From contig SMVY01000075.1 in assembly GCA_004357415.1 (NCBI GenBank), forward strand, positions 1 to 7,537: a DNA stretch of 7,537 nt. Reading direction: 5' to 3'. Shown here one piece after another: positions 1 through 5,711 of this stretch. This stretch comes from Gemmatimonadota bacterium (lineage in GTDB: Bacteria; Gemmatimonadota; Gemmatimonadetes; Gemmatimonadales; GWC2-71-9). The stretch's first letter is position 1, and the number at the start of each line of letters is the position of its first letter. The notes below the pieces were generated by a model. The model searched no databases. It worked only from the letters and a program-made list of their open reading frames with translations, and was not told the DNA's origin. A program made the position numbers and the translations under genes.

Positions 1-510
1 CCAGTACCAACGCCCCACGCGCGGCCATACGGTATCGTGGTCGATACCGATGGCCGCCCGTGGGCGACACTGTTCGGCAGCAACATGATCGCCACCGTCG
101 ACCCGAACACCATGATCCTCCGCCAGATCGAAACCCCGAACACCGATTCCCGCATCAGGCGAATCGTCGTGACCTCGGACGGGGCCGTGTGGTACGTGGA
201 CTATCAGCAGGGAGCGCTGGGGCGCTACGATCCCACTACAGGTGATGTCAGCGAATGGCCGGCACCCAGTGCCGCCGGCAGCAGGCCGTACGGCATGGCC
301 GTCGACGACCGGGATCGCGTCTGGTTCGTGGAAACGGGCCCCTCGCCCAACCTGTTCGTCGGATTCGACACTGTCTCGGAAACGTTTGTGGCCCAGAGCG
401 CCATACCCAGTGGCGGCGGCTCGGTGCGGCACATGGTGTACCACCAGGCCACACAATCCGTGTGGTTCGGCACGGACAGTAACATGCTGGGGCGGGCCTC
501 GCTTCCATGA
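1..510 (+). CDS. Vgb-like (streptogramin lyase-like) beta-propeller protein, 3' end only
   Basis: The reading frame is open from the first base, so the gene starts upstream; 169 residues and the TGA stop are present. A GTG at base 37 is internal and not a credible start, because the preceding codons (HARPYGI) already belong to a repeat. Four blade-like repeats can be seen, at about residues 8-47, 50-91, 95-135 and 141-167. Each has a pattern like RPYGIxVDxDGRxW, then a glycine- or asparagine-rich turn, then xDPxTG (for example GALGRYDPTTG, and VWFVETG near 107-113). This is the pattern of the virginiamycin B lyase/NHL-like seven-bladed propellers. True Vgb opens streptogramin B rings, but most family members in environmental genomes have no proven substrate, and I cannot place the catalytic histidines from this fragment. 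Any export signal would lie outside the window. Family call fairly sure; enzymatic role unknown. Confidence 0.8.
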   Translation, partial: PVPTPHARPYGIVVDTDGRPWATLFGSNMIATVDPNTMILRQIETPNTDSRIRRIVVTSDGAVWYVDYQQGALGRYDPTTGDVSEWPAPSAAGSRPYGMAVDDRDRVWFVETGPSPNLFVGFDTVSETFVAQSAIPSGGGSVRHMVYHQATQSVWFGTDSNMLGRASLP

Positions 511-734
511 GGCTCCCCCGTCTCCCGAGCCGGAGCAAACCGCGCCGGAACCGGGCGTCGCTTGAGCAGCCGGCGCGGATCGTTCTCATGGAGAGCATCA
601 GCGAGCGCGAGCGCCCGGCGCGGCATAGGAAGAAACAGGTCACGGCGCTGCGAACCATCGTGCGTGCGGCGATCTGGGTGGCTGTCCTGCTGGCAATGTT
701 TGGTGTCTTGGCCTGGCGTTTGATGGCGCGCTAA
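507..734 (+). CDS. small basic single-pass membrane protein, hypothetical
   Basis: A 75-residue protein whose ATG overlaps the stop of the upstream propeller gene (ATGA at 507-510), suggesting translational coupling. No strong Shine-Dalgarno is visible, only a G-rich run. Residues 1-48 are strongly basic and probably disordered (RLPRLPSRSKPRRNR, then RERPARHRKKQ). A hydrophobic stretch at about 51-72 (IVRAAIWVAVLLAMFGVLAW) should form one transmembrane helix with the basic tail in the cytoplasm, ending in RLMAR. An internal ATG at 588 would give a 48-residue version with the same helix, but it lacks a ribosome binding site. Third codon positions are mostly G or C, as in neighbouring genes, which favours a real gene. 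I recognise no family. It may help localise or partner the propeller protein, but that is inference from the overlap only. Confidence 0.5.
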   Translation: MRLPRLPSRSKPRRNRASLEQPARIVLMESISERERPARHRKKQVTALRTIVRAAIWVAVLLAMFGVLAWRLMAR

Positions 735-789
735 CGGAGTGTAACCGAAATACCGGGCATAGAATAAGCGATTCAGCTGGGACAGTGTT

Positions 790-807
790 CCGACGTTGAA
801 ACGTCGG
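790..807. terminator. perfect 7-bp hairpin in the convergent gap, possible terminator
   Basis: CCGACGT-TGAA-ACGTCGG forms a perfect 7-bp stem with a 4-base loop, 55 bases after the small membrane gene and between two converging transcription units. There is no T-tract on either side, so it does not look like a classical intrinsic terminator. It could act as a transcript-end or 3'-stability hairpin. Confidence 0.4.
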
Positions 808-848
808 CTCGGCGCCGCGCGATCCGTCGTAAACAACGGAACACCCCA

Positions 849-864
849 GGACCATTCATGGTCC
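849..864. terminator. second inverted repeat in the convergent gap
   Basis: GGACCAT-TC-ATGGTCC is a 7-bp inverted repeat; as RNA it would fold as a 6-bp stem with a 4-base loop. It lies in the same convergent gap (735-981), about 40 bases from the first hairpin. The plus-strand copy is followed by a C-run and not a T-run. It could be the 3' end signal of the minus-strand operon, whose last gene ends at 982, or a protein site. The rest of the gap holds nothing I recognise. Confidence 0.35.
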
Positions 865-981
865 CCCGCCGCAGGCGCCGAACCACGGATTCATCTGCGG
901 ACCAACACCCGTCGGCCCGGCTGCTGTATCAACGATCTAACGGTTACGGTCCACTAGGCGGACGCCTTAAATGAAATCCTG

Positions 982-1872
982 CTAGATTCTTAGAATCCCT
1001 TCCATGACCGTGACCGCGGGTCCTCCTACCCTCACGGTCCCAATCGACTCAGGTGGCCCCACGACCTCTACGGTAGCGGAGCCCGGTCGGTCCATCCAGT
1101 GACCCTGTTCGGCCACGAAGGCCGGTTTGGCAATCAAGCCGTAGTGCCACAGGTAGGCGCCCATCCCGCCGGTGGCGGAGCCGGTAAACGGATCCTCGAC
1201 CATATCGGGCGGGACACCCAGATGGCGGGAGAAAGTATTTCCCTTGGCGGTGGCCCCCTCGAGAATGAAGAAATGCGGGCTGAAGAAATCGCCGGCCTCG
1301 CGGAGCGCCCGATAGGCGACCACGTTCATCTCCACTTGGCGCAAGGAGTCCGAATTCCGGAGCGGCACCATCAATTGCGGCGTACCGGTGCTCACGGTTT
1401 GAATTATTGCACCTTGGAGGAGGTCGTCCGGACGCAATCCGAACAGCGGCAATACCTCCTCTGGTCCGTATTGCCGGAGGAACTCCGGAGCGCGCTGTGA
1501 CATGACCACCCGCGCTGGCACACCGTCATCACCGTGAACCTCCACGTCGATCACACCGACCGGTAGTTCCAGCGTGTAGCTCTGCACCGGTCCGGAGAAC
1601 GGCAGCCTGCCCGACTCGATCAGGGCGTAAAACGTGGCGATGGTCGGATGCCCGGCAAAGGGGATCTCCTCCGCCGGGGTGAAGTATCGTGCCCGCACAT
1701 CGGCCCGGTCCGATTCGAGTACGAATGCCGTTTCCGATAGGTTCATCTCGCGAGCGATGGCCTGCATGGTGTTAGTCTCAAGAGCGTCCGCCTCGAACAC
1801 TACGGCGCACGGGTTGCCACCCAGCGGCGTGGTGGTGAAGGCATCCACTTGGGACATCGAGAGTGGCGTCAC
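982..1872 (-). CDS. PhzF-family isomerase/epimerase-like protein
   Basis: A 296-residue protein, matching the usual length of about 260-300 for PhzF/YddE-like proteins, which have two diaminopimelate-epimerase-like halves. N-terminal signatures are QVDAFTTTPLGGNPCAVV (8-25) and NLSETAFV (44-51), in which E47 fits the catalytic glutamate of PhzF. GHPTIAT (74-80) is the first-half loop. The second half has the family motif EDPFTGSATGG (226-236) and EQGHWMDRPG (255-264). The start is GTG at 1872, chosen because AAGGAGA lies 4 bases upstream; an ATG five codons later has no such site. Family members isomerise or epimerise small carboxylated metabolites without a cofactor. No other phenazine gene is present, so a phenazine role is unlikely and the substrate is unknown. 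The gene follows the kinase gene by 9 bases and must share its transcript. Confidence 0.9.
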   Translation of the reverse strand: MTPLSMSQVDAFTTTPLGGNPCAVVFEADALETNTMQAIAREMNLSETAFVLESDRADVRARYFTPAEEIPFAGHPTIATFYALIESGRLPFSGPVQSYTLELPVGVIDVEVHGDDGVPARVVMSQRAPEFLRQYGPEEVLPLFGLRPDDLLQGAIIQTVSTGTPQLMVPLRNSDSLRQVEMNVVAYRALREAGDFFSPHFFILEGATAKGNTFSRHLGVPPDMVEDPFTGSATGGMGAYLWHYGLIAKPAFVAEQGHWMDRPGSATVEVVGPPESIGTVRVGGPAVTVMEGILRI

Positions 1873-1876
1873 GTAA

Positions 1877-1883
1877 TCTCCTT
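1877..1883 (-). promoter_or_regulatory. ribosome binding site of the PhzF gene, next to the kinase stop codon
   Basis: On the minus strand the sequence reads TAAGGAGATTACGTG. The kinase stop codon TAA shares two bases with the Shine-Dalgarno AAGGAGA, and the GTG start follows 4 bases later. Ribosomes ending the kinase would sit on this site, so the two proteins are probably translationally coupled. It also decides the GTG start over the later ATG. Confidence 0.8.
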
Positions 1884-2802
1884 AAATGAGTTCGACGACA
1901 GATCCCGGGGTATTCGCTGGCCGACGGGACCCACGACTCCCTGTCGCCACCGGATGCCATCGGGATGCTCCGGCTGCTTCGACCAGTGCGGTCGCCAGCG
2001 CGCCGGCCGTAGCCGGCCGCTCCCCGGGAAGCTTGGCCAGGGCCTGGAGAATCACGGCGTCAACTGATGGCGGGACATCTTCCCGAACCGCGGTAACTGA
2101 CCGTGGCTGACTGGTCACCTGATGGAACAGCACCGCTTCGGCGGTGATGCCGCGGAACGGCGGAGCGCCGGTCAACATCTCGTAGACCACACAGGCCAAA
2201 CTGTAGATATCGCTTCGACCATCGAGGACGTCCGCCCCGGTTGCCTGTTCCGGACTCATGTATTCCGGTGTACCAAATGGGGAATACTCCCGTCCCTCGG
2301 CCAGGCACCGATCACACACTGCGCGGGCGATGCCGAAGTCACCGACGTAAGCATGCCCCTCCGACAGCAGGATGTTTTCCGGCTTGATGTCGAGATGGAT
2401 GATATCGTTGGCGTGCGAGTAGTCGAGCGCGTCCGCCACCTGCCGGGTGAGGCGATAGACGTCCTCGAGCGGCCGCTTCCGACCGTGGTACCTGGAGTGG
2501 TTGAGTGATTTGCAGGCAACGTAGGGCATTACGTAGTAGGGTACCCCATCCTTGGTGCCCGAATCGAGCAGTGGCAGGATGTTGGGGTGCTGCAGCCTGG
2601 CCGTCACCTGGATTTCGTGGAGGAACTGGTCGACCCCGACCCTACTGGCCAACTCGGGGTGTAGCACCTTCACCGCCACCTGCCGGAGGTGCCGCAGATC
2701 CTCGGCCAGGAATACCGTGGCCATCCCGCCGCGGCCGAGCTCGCGTTCCAGGCGATAACGCCCGTCAAGCACTTCGCCATGTCCTTGGGTAATCGCTGTC
2801 AT
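1882..2802 (-). CDS. soluble Hanks-type Ser/Thr protein kinase, PknB-like, non-RD
   Basis: A 306-residue protein that is almost only a kinase domain. Visible elements: glycine loop LGRGGMATV (22-30), ATP lysine K45 in VAVKVL, helix-C glutamate E63, catalytic loop HLDIKPEN (136-143) with D138 and N143, DFG (155-157), GTPEYMSPEQ (177-186) and DIYSL (198-202). All residues needed for phosphotransfer are present. The arginine before the catalytic aspartate is leucine (HLD in place of HRD), making this a non-RD kinase. The activation segment contains CDRC (163-166). Residues 279-306 are a short polar tail; I see no transmembrane helix, PASTA, TPR or propeller domain, whereas many relatives are much longer membrane receptors. 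The ATG at 2802 has AAGGAGG 4 bases upstream. Its position between a transporter and a PhzF gene is unusual; its target is unknown. Confidence 0.93.
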   Translation of the reverse strand: MTAITQGHGEVLDGRYRLERELGRGGMATVFLAEDLRHLRQVAVKVLHPELASRVGVDQFLHEIQVTARLQHPNILPLLDSGTKDGVPYYVMPYVACKSLNHSRYHGRKRPLEDVYRLTRQVADALDYSHANDIIHLDIKPENILLSEGHAYVGDFGIARAVCDRCLAEGREYSPFGTPEYMSPEQATGADVLDGRSDIYSLACVVYEMLTGAPPFRGITAEAVLFHQVTSQPRSVTAVREDVPPSVDAVILQALAKLPGERPATAGALATALVEAAGASRWHPVATGSRGSRRPANTPGSVVELI

Positions 2803-2806
2803 ATCC

Positions 2807-2813
2807 CCTCCTT
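2807..2813 (-). promoter_or_regulatory. strong ribosome binding site of the kinase gene
   Basis: On the minus strand AAGGAGG is followed by GGAT and the ATG at 2802. This is a near-perfect anti-16S match at good spacing, which fixes the kinase start. Confidence 0.8.
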
Positions 2814-2867
2814 GGGGCGCGCACGCCCACGTCCAAGTCCCGCCTCGTCGTGTTGTTCAGATCCGTC

Positions 2868-2896
2868 GCTATTCTGGTGGACCGCTCGCAGATCAA
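2868..2896 (-). promoter_or_regulatory. weak promoter-like sequence upstream of kinase-phzF
   Basis: On the minus strand, TTGATC (2896-2891) and AATAGC (2873-2868) are separated by 17 bases. They match the housekeeping consensus at 4 of 6 and 3 of 6 positions. This may be an internal promoter giving kinase and PhzF transcription independent of the transporter. The match is weak and could be chance. Confidence 0.25.
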
Positions 2897-2911
2897 GTTG
2901 CTCGGTGAACT

Positions 2912-2925
2912 GTCGCCGAAGCGAC
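2912..2925 (-). other. UUCG-capped hairpin between the transporter and kinase genes
   Basis: On the minus strand GTCGC-TTCG-GCGAC gives a 5-bp stem closed by a cUUCGg tetraloop, one of the most stable RNA loops known. It lies about 85 bases after the transporter stop and about 110 bases before the kinase start. No U-tract follows, so it is more likely an RNA-stability or attenuation element than a terminator. The rest of this gap (2803-3008) shows only short G-rich repeats on the minus strand, such as a tandem AGGGCGT. Confidence 0.35.
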
Positions 2926-3008
2926 TGCAGACCTCCACCGCACTCCGCACTCCCTCCTTCCGGCAGCCTCCGATACGCCCTACGCCCTTCACAGCTCCAT
3001 CCCATCCG

Positions 3009-3968
3009 TCAGTCCCCTACCCCTTGGGCCTGGAACTCGCCGGTTCTCACCAGATCGGGTGCCTGCGCCGCAGTCCGCGGCGACGGACGGAGCAAGGGGA
3101 CCAATCCGACCGCGATTGCGCCGGCGCCGACCAGGACTGGCCAACTGAGCTGCTCGCCAAGCACCAACCACCCGAGTACGATGGCCACCAGTGGGTGTAC
3201 CAGCATCATGGAGTTGACCCGGGTGACCTGCATGCGCCGCAGGAGGTAGTACAAGGCGACGAACCCCACGGCGGTCCCCAGGACCGAGAGATACCCGACC
3301 GCCAGGACGGCCCGGAGCGACCACGCCTGGTCCGCCAGGGGACCTTCAGTTGAAGCCCCGATACCGAGTAGTAGGGATCCTCCCACCGCGGTCTGCACCG
3401 CCGCCAGAAGGACCGGGTCTACCCGATGTCCCCTGGCCCGCACAACCACCTGGGCATGGGCCATGGCGACCGCGCCGACGAGAAACCCGAGGATGGCCCA
3501 CATCGCCATGGGGCCGCCGCCGCTGAGTTGGTCACTGAAAATGAGCGCCACGCCAAGGGTCCCCAGTACCACGCCGCCGACTTTGCGGAAGGACATGGGC
3601 TCGTCGGGAAGTAGCGCGTGCGCGATCAGAATGGTGAGAAGCGGGATGGTAGAAAACAACACGGCGGCCAGCCCTGAAGCCACGTACTGCATGCCCCAAA
3701 ACTGGAAGGCATAGGTAACCCCTATGGCCGAGATGCCCGTGCCTATCATCATGGCCCAATCCGACGGTGCGGCGCACCAGCTGACGCGGCGCACCACGGC
3801 AACCACGATCAACACCACTGCAGCAACGAGGAATCTGACGCCGGCGAAAGTGAAGGGGGGCAGGTCCTGAAGCCCGACTCTCACGACCAGCCAAGTGGTA
3901 CCCCACAAGAAGGCGAGGAACAGCCACACGAGTCCTGGAATCGTCAAACGACTCATGATTGTATGCAT
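3009..3968 (-). CDS. EamA/DMT-superfamily transporter, ten membrane helices
   Basis: A 319-residue integral inner-membrane protein with the two tandem five-helix EamA repeats, at about residues 14-145 and 157-293. Hallmarks are FLWGTTWLVVRVGL (20-33), FTFAGVRFL near 39-47, and GEQLSWPVLVGAGAIAVGLV (271-290) near the end of the second repeat. A hydrophilic tail follows from about 294. DMT/EamA carriers commonly export amino acids or related metabolites; the substrate cannot be read from sequence. The start is taken as ATG 3968, with a weak GGGGT upstream. A second in-frame ATG at 3956 lies one base past a 16-bp palindrome and has no Shine-Dalgarno. The gene is divergent from the MocR-type regulator, a common arrangement in which the regulator controls the transporter. 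The kinase gene follows on the same strand after 206 bases, so co-transcription is possible but unproven. Confidence 0.92.
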   Translation of the reverse strand: MHTIMSRLTIPGLVWLFLAFLWGTTWLVVRVGLQDLPPFTFAGVRFLVAAVVLIVVAVVRRVSWCAAPSDWAMMIGTGISAIGVTYAFQFWGMQYVASGLAAVLFSTIPLLTILIAHALLPDEPMSFRKVGGVVLGTLGVALIFSDQLSGGGPMAMWAILGFLVGAVAMAHAQVVVRARGHRVDPVLLAAVQTAVGGSLLLGIGASTEGPLADQAWSLRAVLAVGYLSVLGTAVGFVALYYLLRRMQVTRVNSMMLVHPLVAIVLGWLVLGEQLSWPVLVGAGAIAVGLVPLLRPSPRTAAQAPDLVRTGEFQAQGVGD

Positions 3969-3973
3969 ACAAT
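3958..3973. promoter_or_regulatory. perfect 16-bp palindrome, probable regulator operator 1
   Basis: ATTGTATGCATACAAT is a perfect inverted repeat overlapping the transporter start codon. Its core, TGT-ATGCAT-ACA, has the GT...AC dyad typical of GntR-superfamily operators, and the adjacent divergent gene encodes a GntR-superfamily protein. It lies downstream of the proposed transporter promoter, a position suited to repression. A related copy is found at 4071-4087. Confidence 0.65.
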
Positions 3974-3980
3974 TACCCCA

Positions 3981-4008
3981 TTAACTACCGTTTGCTGCTG
4001 GCTATTAT
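3981..4008 (+). promoter_or_regulatory. putative promoter of the MocR-type regulator gene
   Basis: TTAACT (3981-3986) and TATTAT (4003-4008) are separated by 16 bases and match the -35 and -10 consensus at 4 of 6 and 5 of 6 positions. Transcription would start near 4015, giving a leader of about 65 bases that carries operator copy 2. The -10 overlaps the -10 of the opposing transporter promoter. The region stands out as AT-rich against the GC-rich surroundings. Confidence 0.45.
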
Positions 4009-4035
4009 AACGCAATTATCCTGCATTAGTTTCAA
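4004..4035 (-). promoter_or_regulatory. putative promoter of the transporter gene, long spacer
   Basis: On the minus strand there is a perfect TATAAT (4009-4004), with TTGAAA (4035-4030) upstream after a 20-base spacer, longer than the usual 17. Transcription would start near 3997, giving a leader of about 29 bases to ATG 3968 with operator 1 just downstream. The long spacer suggests a weak promoter or one needing an activator, although the -35 assignment is uncertain. Confidence 0.45.
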
Positions 4036-4070
4036 GCATAGTATTGCATTTTTTCCAGTCAAGTGCTACC

Positions 4071-4087
4071 ATTGCATGCATGACAAT
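4071..4087. promoter_or_regulatory. imperfect palindrome over the regulator start, probable operator 2
   Basis: ATTGCATGCATGACAAT is the same as operator 1 except for T to C at position 5 and one extra G in the right half. It overlaps the ATG of the regulator gene (4080). The centres of the two copies are about 113 bases apart. A further half-site, ATTGCAT, lies at 4043-4049. This layout would suit autoregulation and perhaps looping, but binding is inferred. Confidence 0.5.
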
Positions 4088-5450
4088 ATGGACGCCAGAC
4101 ATCGAGCACCGCGACGGACCACTCTACCGGGCCATCGCCGACGCCATCGCCACCGACCTGGCGGGAGGTCAACTCACTGCCGGCGAGCGACTCCCCACCC
4201 AGCGAGTCCTGGCTGGCGAACTGGATGTGGCGCTCACCACCGTCACCCGGGGGTACGCCGAGGCCGAGCGGAGGGGATTGGTGAGCGGCGAGGTCGGCCG
4301 GGGCACCTTTGTCAGGAGCGGACCGGAGGACTCGCCTCTCTCCCCCGGCGCCGATGCCCCCATCGACCTGACCCCGAACCACCTAGGCCCGTGGGCCCAC
4401 GCCCAGGAGCTGGCCGACGGTATTGCCCGCATGGCCAGCCGGCTCCCCGGAGCCGGCATCATCGACTACCAGCCGTTGGGAGGCACCGAGCGGCAACGGG
4501 CGGCTGGCGCCTTCTGGATGGACCGCGCCGGCCTGGCCGCAAGATCGGACAGCGTACTGGTCACCAACGGCGCCCAGCACAGCATGGCCATCACCTTCGC
4601 CACCATCACCAATCCCGGTGACACGGTCTTCACCGGCAAGCTGACCTACAGTGGCATGAAGTCGCTGGCCCACCTACTCCGGCTCAAGCTCAAGGGGCTG
4701 CCGATGGACGGGGAGGGGATAGAGCCGGAGGCGTTCGAGCGAGCGTGCCAGGCGGGGCCGGCCAAGGCACTGTACTGCATGCCGACGCTCCACAACCCTA
4801 CCGGCGTGGTAATGCCCGCGACCCGCCGCAAGGAGATCGCCGCCATTGCCGCCGAGTACGGCGTGCCGATCGTGGAGGACGACAGCTACGGGTTTCTCCT
4901 GCCGGACGAAACGCCGTTGTCGGCCTACGCCAACGAGGCCTACTACATGGCCGGGACGTCCAAGAGCCTGGCGCCGGGACTACGCATCGGATTTCTGCTA
5001 CCGCCTGCATCCATGGTTGATCGCCTCAAAGCGGCCATCAGCAGCACCACGTTCAGCGTCCCTACCCTGATGGGCGACGTGGTCGCCGAGTGGATCTTCG
5101 ACGGGACGGCCGACCGGGTCATGGCGTGGAAGCGGAGTGAGGTCGCCGAACGGCAGCGGTTGGCGCAGTCACTGCTGGGGCAGTACGACGACGTGAGCCA
5201 CCCGGTGAGCCAGCAGGTGTGGCTGACGCTGCCCGAGCCCTGGTGTACCTCGGAGTTCGTGAATCAGGCTGCCATGCGCGGTGTCCTGGTGTCGCCGGCG
5301 GAGGATTTCATCGCCGGCCGGGCGCCACCGCCGCACGCCGTTCGCGTGTGCCTGGGACCGATCGCGGACCGAAGGCGGCTGGAGGAGGGGCTACGAGTGC
5401 TGGCCGACATCCTGGGCCAACCGCCCGAGCCGTGCCAGGTCGTGGTGTAG
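4080..5450 (+). CDS. MocR-type transcriptional regulator (GntR wHTH plus aminotransferase-like domain)
   Basis: A 456-residue protein of the usual MocR length. Residues 12-79 form a GntR winged helix: GPLYRAIADAI, then AGERLPTQRVLAGELDVALTTVTRGYAEAERRGLV, ending in GRGTFVRS. After a short linker, about 96-447 is a fold-type I aminotransferase-like domain. PLP-site features are intact: NPTG (239-242), the acidic EDDSY (266-270), Schiff-base lysine K295 in TSKSLAPG, and R422 in VRVCLG, which fits the substrate-carboxylate arginine. Relatives such as GabR and PdxR sense PLP alone or with an amino compound and act as activators or repressors. ATG 4080 is preferred because the canonical MocR N terminus begins just after it; a TTG at 4044 would add 12 uncharacteristic residues. 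Neither has a clear Shine-Dalgarno. The gene is divergent from the EamA transporter, its likeliest target along with itself. The ligand is unknown. Confidence 0.93.
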   Translation: MTIWTPDIEHRDGPLYRAIADAIATDLAGGQLTAGERLPTQRVLAGELDVALTTVTRGYAEAERRGLVSGEVGRGTFVRSGPEDSPLSPGADAPIDLTPNHLGPWAHAQELADGIARMASRLPGAGIIDYQPLGGTERQRAAGAFWMDRAGLAARSDSVLVTNGAQHSMAITFATITNPGDTVFTGKLTYSGMKSLAHLLRLKLKGLPMDGEGIEPEAFERACQAGPAKALYCMPTLHNPTGVVMPATRRKEIAAIAAEYGVPIVEDDSYGFLLPDETPLSAYANEAYYMAGTSKSLAPGLRIGFLLPPASMVDRLKAAISSTTFSVPTLMGDVVAEWIFDGTADRVMAWKRSEVAERQRLAQSLLGQYDDVSHPVSQQVWLTLPEPWCTSEFVNQAAMRGVLVSPAEDFIAGRAPPPHAVRVCLGPIADRRRLEEGLRVLADILGQPPEPCQVVV

Positions 5451-5489
5451 CCAGACGTTAGCGGTTGGTGAACAGGAACAGAGATCGTT

Positions 5490-5507
5490 CTGGGGAGGAG
5501 CCCCCAG
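5490..5507 (+). terminator. GC-rich hairpin after the MocR gene, possible terminator
   Basis: CTGGGG-AGGAGC-CCCCAG forms a 6-bp stem about 40 bases after the regulator stop. A G-run, not a T-tract, follows, so intrinsic termination is doubtful. The rest of the gap to 5711 shows a 4-bp GGTC/GACC hairpin near 5624-5633 and the repeats listed next, but no gene. Confidence 0.35.
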
Positions 5508-5651
5508 GGGGAGTCGGTCAATCGCCGGCACATGCCAGGACAACGAGGCCGCTCTAGCCCCACCCCGCCGCCCGGAGCGCCCAGTGAAGGTGCTTTCGCG
5601 GGTTACTCAGTACGACGCCGGCCGGTCCTGACCAGCACATCCGGCTAGACT

Positions 5652-5681
5652 TGACTCTAGGGGGCAGCCGGGTGACTCTAG
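5652..5681 (+). repeat. direct repeat TGACTCTAG upstream of the Nfu-like gene
   Basis: TGACTCTAG occurs at 5652-5660 and 5673-5681, exactly 21 bases apart, or two helical turns. A shorter GACTCT follows at 5688-5693. The array lies 20-60 bases before the GTG start. TAGACT (5679-5684) resembles a -10 element, and TTGACT (5651-5656) resembles a -35 but sits 22 bases away, which is too far for a standard promoter. The array is placed where an activator or repressor of the Fe-S/ATP-grasp operon could bind. No known regulator motif is recognised. Confidence 0.4.
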
Positions 5682-5711
5682 ACTAACGACTCTGGACCGA
5701 CCGAGGCAGCT

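Noticed and set aside
1..510. Streptogramin resistance gene
   Set aside because: Only the family fold is visible in this C-terminal fragment. Catalytic residues cannot be placed, and most environmental Vgb-like proteins have no demonstrated resistance role.
225..836. 203-codon minus-strand frame opposite the Vgb-like and small membrane genes
   Set aside because: No recognisable motif; it covers the propeller repeats on the opposite strand and its composition fits a shadow.
982..1872. Phenazine biosynthesis gene cluster
   Set aside because: PhzF-like proteins are widespread outside phenazine pathways, and no other phz gene is in the window.
4044..4079. TTG start adding 12 residues to the MocR regulator
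   Set aside because: The added residues have no counterpart in the typical MocR N terminus, and no ribosome site supports the TTG; ATG 4080 fits the family better.
3959..4621. 220-codon plus-strand frame overlapping the MocR start
   Set aside because: Most of it is an Arg/His-rich translation of the MocR gene in another frame, and it would run through the promoter region.
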